Shown here piece after piece: positions 60,709 to 64,000 of a stretch of DNA of 64,000 bases (position 1 is its first letter; every line of letters starts with the position of its first letter). The notes beneath the pieces were generated by a model. It saw only the letters and a list, made by a program, of their open reading frames with translations, was not told the origin of the DNA and searched no databases. Source of the stretch: JABDJX01 sp039942715. GTDB lineage: Bacteria; Pseudomonadota; Alphaproteobacteria; Rhodobacterales; Rhodobacteraceae. Both the position numbers and the translations under genes were made by a program. Location of the stretch: the NCBI GenBank assembly GCA_039942715.1, contig JBDVBY010000006.1, positions 620,001-684,000 of the forward strand, in the 5' to 3' direction.

Positions 60709-63000
60709 ATGACAAAGCGCTTCACATCGTCCCATTGGGGCACCTATGAAATCACCGACACCGCCGACGGACCCGTCCTGAAAGGTGTCGCCGACGATCC
60801 TGCGCCCTCACCCATTGGAAACGGTTGGATCGATGCAAGCCGCGATACCCGCACCCGCATCCTGAAACCCGCCATTCGCAAAGGGTGGCTGGAAAACCGC
60901 GATCCGACCAACCGCTGCGACGATACGTTTGTCGAAGTTGACTGGGACACCGCTCTTGATCTGGTCGCCGATGAACTGAAACGCGTACGAAGCGTGCATG
61001 GCAACAAAGCGATTTACGCCGGCTCTTACGGCTGGGCTAGCGCCGGGCGATTTCACCACGCTCAATCGCAAATGCGCCGTTTCCTGAACCTGATCGGCGG
61101 CTACACCTCCTCGCGCGAAACCTATAGTCACGCCGCCGCCGAGGTGCTGTTTCCCTACATAACCGGCCTGACCAATCGACAAATCCAAGCGCAGATGACC
61201 GACCTGCAAAGTATCGCGGAAAACACCGAACTGATGATTGCCTTTGGTGGGATTTCCGGGCGAACAGCCCAGATCGCCTCAAGCGGTGTGGCGCGTCATG
61301 AGACCGAAAGCTGGCTGGCAAAGGCGCATAGCAATGGCATGAAAGTTGTCTGCGTCTCGCCGCTCATCTCGGATTACGCCGCCGCGCTTAATCCGGAATG
61401 GCTCGCGCTGCGCCCCAACACCGACACTGCCCTTATGCTTGGATTGGCGCACGAACTTTATCGAAATGGTTTGCACCATGAGACATTCCTGAACCGTTAT
61501 TGTCATGGATGGCCCGAGTTTGAAGCGTACCTCACTGGCACTACTGACGGCCAAGCCAAAGACGCTGGATGGGCCGCTGCAATTTGCGATATCCCTGAGG
61601 ACGCAATCAAAAACCTCGCCCAGCGCATGGCGAAAAGCCGCACGATGATCTCCCTCACTTGGGGCATGCAGCGCGCGGATCACGGCGAGCAACCGCTTTG
61701 GATGGGCCTGACACTGGCCGCAATGCTGGGTCAGATCGGCACACCCGGCGGCGGCTTTAGCTTTGGTTATGGCTCCACCGAAGTAGTTGGCAAACGCTCG
61801 CACAATATCCCATGGCCAGCCTTTCCGCAGGGTCAAAACCCGGTTGATGACTTCATCCCGGTTGCCCGCATCGCAGATATGCTGCTGCACCCGGGCGAAG
61901 CCTACCAATACCAAGGCGAGACCCGCATCTACCCCGATGCCCGCATCGTTTATTGGGCGGGCGGTAATCCGTTCCATCACCACCAGGACCTGAACCGGCT
62001 GGAACAGGCTTGGACCAAACCCGAAACCGTGATCACACACGAACCTTGGTGGACCGCTACCGCCAAACGCGCCGACATCGTTTTGCCCTGCACGACGCCA
62101 CTGGAGCGCACCGACCTAATGACCAACGGACGCGAAAACGGGCTGGCGTGGATGAGCCAAGCGATGGACCCCTTGGGCGAGGCGCGCGATGATCACGCGG
62201 TTTTCGCCGATCTCGCCAAGCGTTTTGACGTGGGCGACGCCTTCACCGAAGGCCGCACTCCGGACCAGTGGCTTGCATGGCTCTGGGAAGAGGGCAAGAA
62301 AGCCGCCAAGGCCGCAGGCCACGATCTGCCATCCTTTGAGGCGTTCAAATCTGAGGGTATTTTCACCCTGCCAGACCCAACAGAGCCGCGCGCGCTATTC
62401 TCAGACTTCATCGCAGACCCCAATGCTGCACTTCTCCCCACCGAAACCGGCAAACTCGAAATCGTCTGCCCGCCCATCGCGCGCATGACGCTGTCTGATT
62501 GCCCCGGCCACCCCGCTTGGATCCCCCCCGCGGAATGGACTGGTGACGCAAGGCCGGAAGAGCTTCACCTGATCAGTGGTCAGCCGAACTCTAAACTCCA
62601 CAGCCAACTCGATAGTGGAAGCCATTCAGCCGCCAGCAAACGGCAAGGCCGAGAAATCGCGATGCTTCACCCCGACGCTGCCCAGGCGCGCGGAATCAAA
62701 ACAGGCGATGTAATCCTACTCAAAAATACCCGTGGCGCCTGCCTCGCTTCGGCAGAGCTTTCCGACGGAATCCGCACCGATGCAATCGCACTGCCCACGG
62801 GTGCATGGTTCGACCCGTATATGATCAATGGCACACGCACCTGCGTCCACGGTAACCCCAACGCGCTAACCCTAGACAAAGGCACCTCCGCACTTGCGCA
62901 GGGGAACATTGCGCACACGACGCTGGTGACGGTTGAGAAGTGGACAGGCAACTTGCCTGAGATCAGTGCGTTTGTTGCGCCAAAAGGGACGTCAAACTAG
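60709..63000 (+). CDS. Molybdopterin S/N-oxide reductase, BisC/DMSO reductase family
   Basis: A 763-residue Mo-bisMGD enzyme. The serine that ligates Mo in this family is in YGWASAGRFHHAQSQ; WTATAKRADIVLPCTTPLER and ISGQPNSKLHSQLDSG belong to the core and the C-terminal cofactor domain. No twin-arginine signal and no N-terminal Fe-S motif, so it is cytoplasmic like BisC. Substrate may be biotin sulfoxide, methionine sulfoxide or TMAO. ATG behind AAGGA at 7 bases. Confidence 0.88.
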   Translation: MTKRFTSSHWGTYEITDTADGPVLKGVADDPAPSPIGNGWIDASRDTRTRILKPAIRKGWLENRDPTNRCDDTFVEVDWDTALDLVADELKRVRSVHGNKAIYAGSYGWASAGRFHHAQSQMRRFLNLIGGYTSSRETYSHAAAEVLFPYITGLTNRQIQAQMTDLQSIAENTELMIAFGGISGRTAQIASSGVARHETESWLAKAHSNGMKVVCVSPLISDYAAALNPEWLALRPNTDTALMLGLAHELYRNGLHHETFLNRYCHGWPEFEAYLTGTTDGQAKDAGWAAAICDIPEDAIKNLAQRMAKSRTMISLTWGMQRADHGEQPLWMGLTLAAMLGQIGTPGGGFSFGYGSTEVVGKRSHNIPWPAFPQGQNPVDDFIPVARIADMLLHPGEAYQYQGETRIYPDARIVYWAGGNPFHHHQDLNRLEQAWTKPETVITHEPWWTATAKRADIVLPCTTPLERTDLMTNGRENGLAWMSQAMDPLGEARDDHAVFADLAKRFDVGDAFTEGRTPDQWLAWLWEEGKKAAKAAGHDLPSFEAFKSEGIFTLPDPTEPRALFSDFIADPNAALLPTETGKLEIVCPPIARMTLSDCPGHPAWIPPAEWTGDARPEELHLISGQPNSKLHSQLDSGSHSAASKRQGREIAMLHPDAAQARGIKTGDVILLKNTRGACLASAELSDGIRTDAIALPTGAWFDPYMINGTRTCVHGNPNALTLDKGTSALAQGNIAHTTLVTVEKWTGNLPEISAFVAPKGTSN

Positions 63001-64000
63001 ACGCGCAGCATCTCTTCTACGGCGTCATCAACTAGCGGCAACGCTGCGATTTCCTTGGCCACTTTCTTTGAACACGCAGCAATGCTGTCATCCTCAAGGG
63101 CGCGGATCACCGCGGCCTTCAACGCATCCTCATTCAGATCAAATACAGAAATCCCTGCGCCGATGCGTTCAATCTGTTCGCCGTTGCTGGGCTGGTCCGC
63201 AAACAAGGGAACGGCAACACTTGGCAATCCAGCCGCAAGCGTTCCGATCAAAGTGCCCGAACCGCAGTGATGTACGATCACAGCGGCATGGGCAAAGACA
63301 TCGGCCTGCGGCACCCATGTTTCGACACGCACATTTTCGGGGATGTCCGAAAGCAGCGCGCGGTCCATGTTGTTCCCGGTTGTCAAAAGCACATTCACCG
63401 GAAGCGACCCCATTGCCCGAAGCGCAATGTTATAAGCGTCGCGTTCCTTAGACTCGTTTCCGGCGACAGTTCCAAACGTCACATAGACAAGCGGGCGACC
63501 ATTGTCTGGCGCCCAGGCAGGACGGTCCCCTGAAACAGGGCCGACGACTCCAGATGTGTTGACGCGATACGGTGCTGCTCTGTCACCCCAGTCTTGCGTT
63601 GGATCAAAGCTTTTCGGAAAGGATGTGAACGCGCGCTCAGCTTGCAGGGACGCCCCGGCACCGACTGGCGCCTCAATCTCGTCACGCAGTTCATCAAGGG
63701 GTTCGGGTGCGAACTCCAAAAACCATTCTTCCGCGGGGCTGTTGTGCACCTGAACGCGTACCAACGGAATGGCGAGTTTTGCAGACACAAGCGTCGCAGC
63801 AAGTTCGCCGGATTCGCGCACGATCAGATCCGGTTTCCAGTCTTCCGCCAGCTTCAGTAAATCAGGAAACGCATTCTCCGCTGAACCGCGCGCCCAAAAA
63901 TTCTGGATGATAAACTTGAAAAAGTCTTCCTTAGGCACGGTTTCAAGCACCTTGAAACTTTCTTGGATCTGCTCTTCTGGTAAGCGGAAGACTGGTGCAA
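62997..64000 (-). CDS. UGT/MGT-like glycosyltransferase (5' end outside window)
   Basis: At least 334 residues of a GT1-family transferase, C-terminal part complete. The donor-binding signature is VIVHHCGSGTLIGTLAAGLP and PLFADQPSNGEQIERIGAG, as in macrolide and zeaxanthin glucosyltransferases. The frame stays open to position 64000, so the gene continues beyond the edge. Its stop overlaps that of the convergent molybdoenzyme. Acceptor unknown; a link to carotenoids is only positional. Confidence 0.82.
   Translation of the reverse strand, partial: APVFRLPEEQIQESFKVLETVPKEDFFKFIIQNFWARGSAENAFPDLLKLAEDWKPDLIVRESGELAATLVSAKLAIPLVRVQVHNSPAEEWFLEFAPEPLDELRDEIEAPVGAGASLQAERAFTSFPKSFDPTQDWGDRAAPYRVNTSGVVGPVSGDRPAWAPDNGRPLVYVTFGTVAGNESKERDAYNIALRAMGSLPVNVLLTTGNNMDRALLSDIPENVRVETWVPQADVFAHAAVIVHHCGSGTLIGTLAAGLPSVAVPLFADQPSNGEQIERIGAGISVFDLNEDALKAAVIRALEDDSIAACSKKVAKEIAALPLVDDAVEEMLRV

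Overview
The window looks like a chromosomal piece of an aerobic anoxygenic phototrophic member of the Roseobacter group (Rhodobacteraceae, Alphaproteobacteria). Moderate GC, a crtEF-bchCXYZ-pufQBALMX superoperon, crtD/crtC, crtIB-tspO and crtA-bchIDO blocks, a SAM/SAH-type riboswitch in front of metK (a class known from Rhodobacterales) and PpsR-type TGT-N12-ACA boxes all point there. No species is claimed.

Layout. 1-5.8 kb (mostly minus): aldo/keto reductase, cmk, metK with its riboswitch, lnt, corC-like CBS protein, ybeY. 5.9-11.3 kb (plus): a 2-oxoglutarate oxygenase, then a galactose/galactonate operon (dgoK, dgoA, SMP-30 lactonase, GH42 beta-galactosidase). 11.2-15.3 kb (minus): an overlapping three-gene glycan cassette. 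15.3-21.6 kb: FKBP isomerase, HAD dehalogenase, hydrolase, threonine dehydratase-like gene, pobA-pcaD for 4-hydroxybenzoate, an MFS pump. 21.6-24.5 kb (minus): a scarred surface-polysaccharide/RTX locus with a broken kpsT fused to a truncated RTX gene, plus a glycosyltransferase. 24.6-32.3 kb: tRNA-Arg, small housekeeping genes, uvrB, a complex I accessory subunit, a YegP-like protein and a TetR regulator with a palindromic operator.

32.4-38.4 kb holds the most unusual part: an RNA-repair locus. Transcribed on the minus strand are rsr (TROVE/Ro60 protein), an array of seven bacterial Y-RNA-like genes interleaved with two tRNA genes (Pro-UGG-like and Asn-GUU), and rtcB (RNA ligase). The regulator rtcR is divergent. 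Each Y unit has the same two-helix Ro-binding stem (P1 and an 8-bp P2 with an invariant G-U pair), supported by covariation. Most carry a tRNA-like domain whose acceptor end is closed by a loop, and the tRNA mimic is opened at different places: the D loop in Y1 and Y4, the anticodon arm in Y3 and Y7. Y2 and Y5 lack the tRNA domain. RtcR here lacks the GAFTGA loop expected of a sigma54 activator.

38.5-60.6 kb: an aminotransferase and a PhyH-family oxygenase, followed by the photosynthesis gene cluster, which encodes the reaction centre-LH1-PufX complex, chlorophyllide reductase, Mg-chelatase subunits and the spheroidene/spheroidenone carotenoid branch. PpsR-like boxes sit before bchC, between crtE and crtD, and between crtI and crtA. 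The window ends with a BisC/DMSO-reductase-family molybdoenzyme and a partial UGT-like glycosyltransferase running off the right edge.
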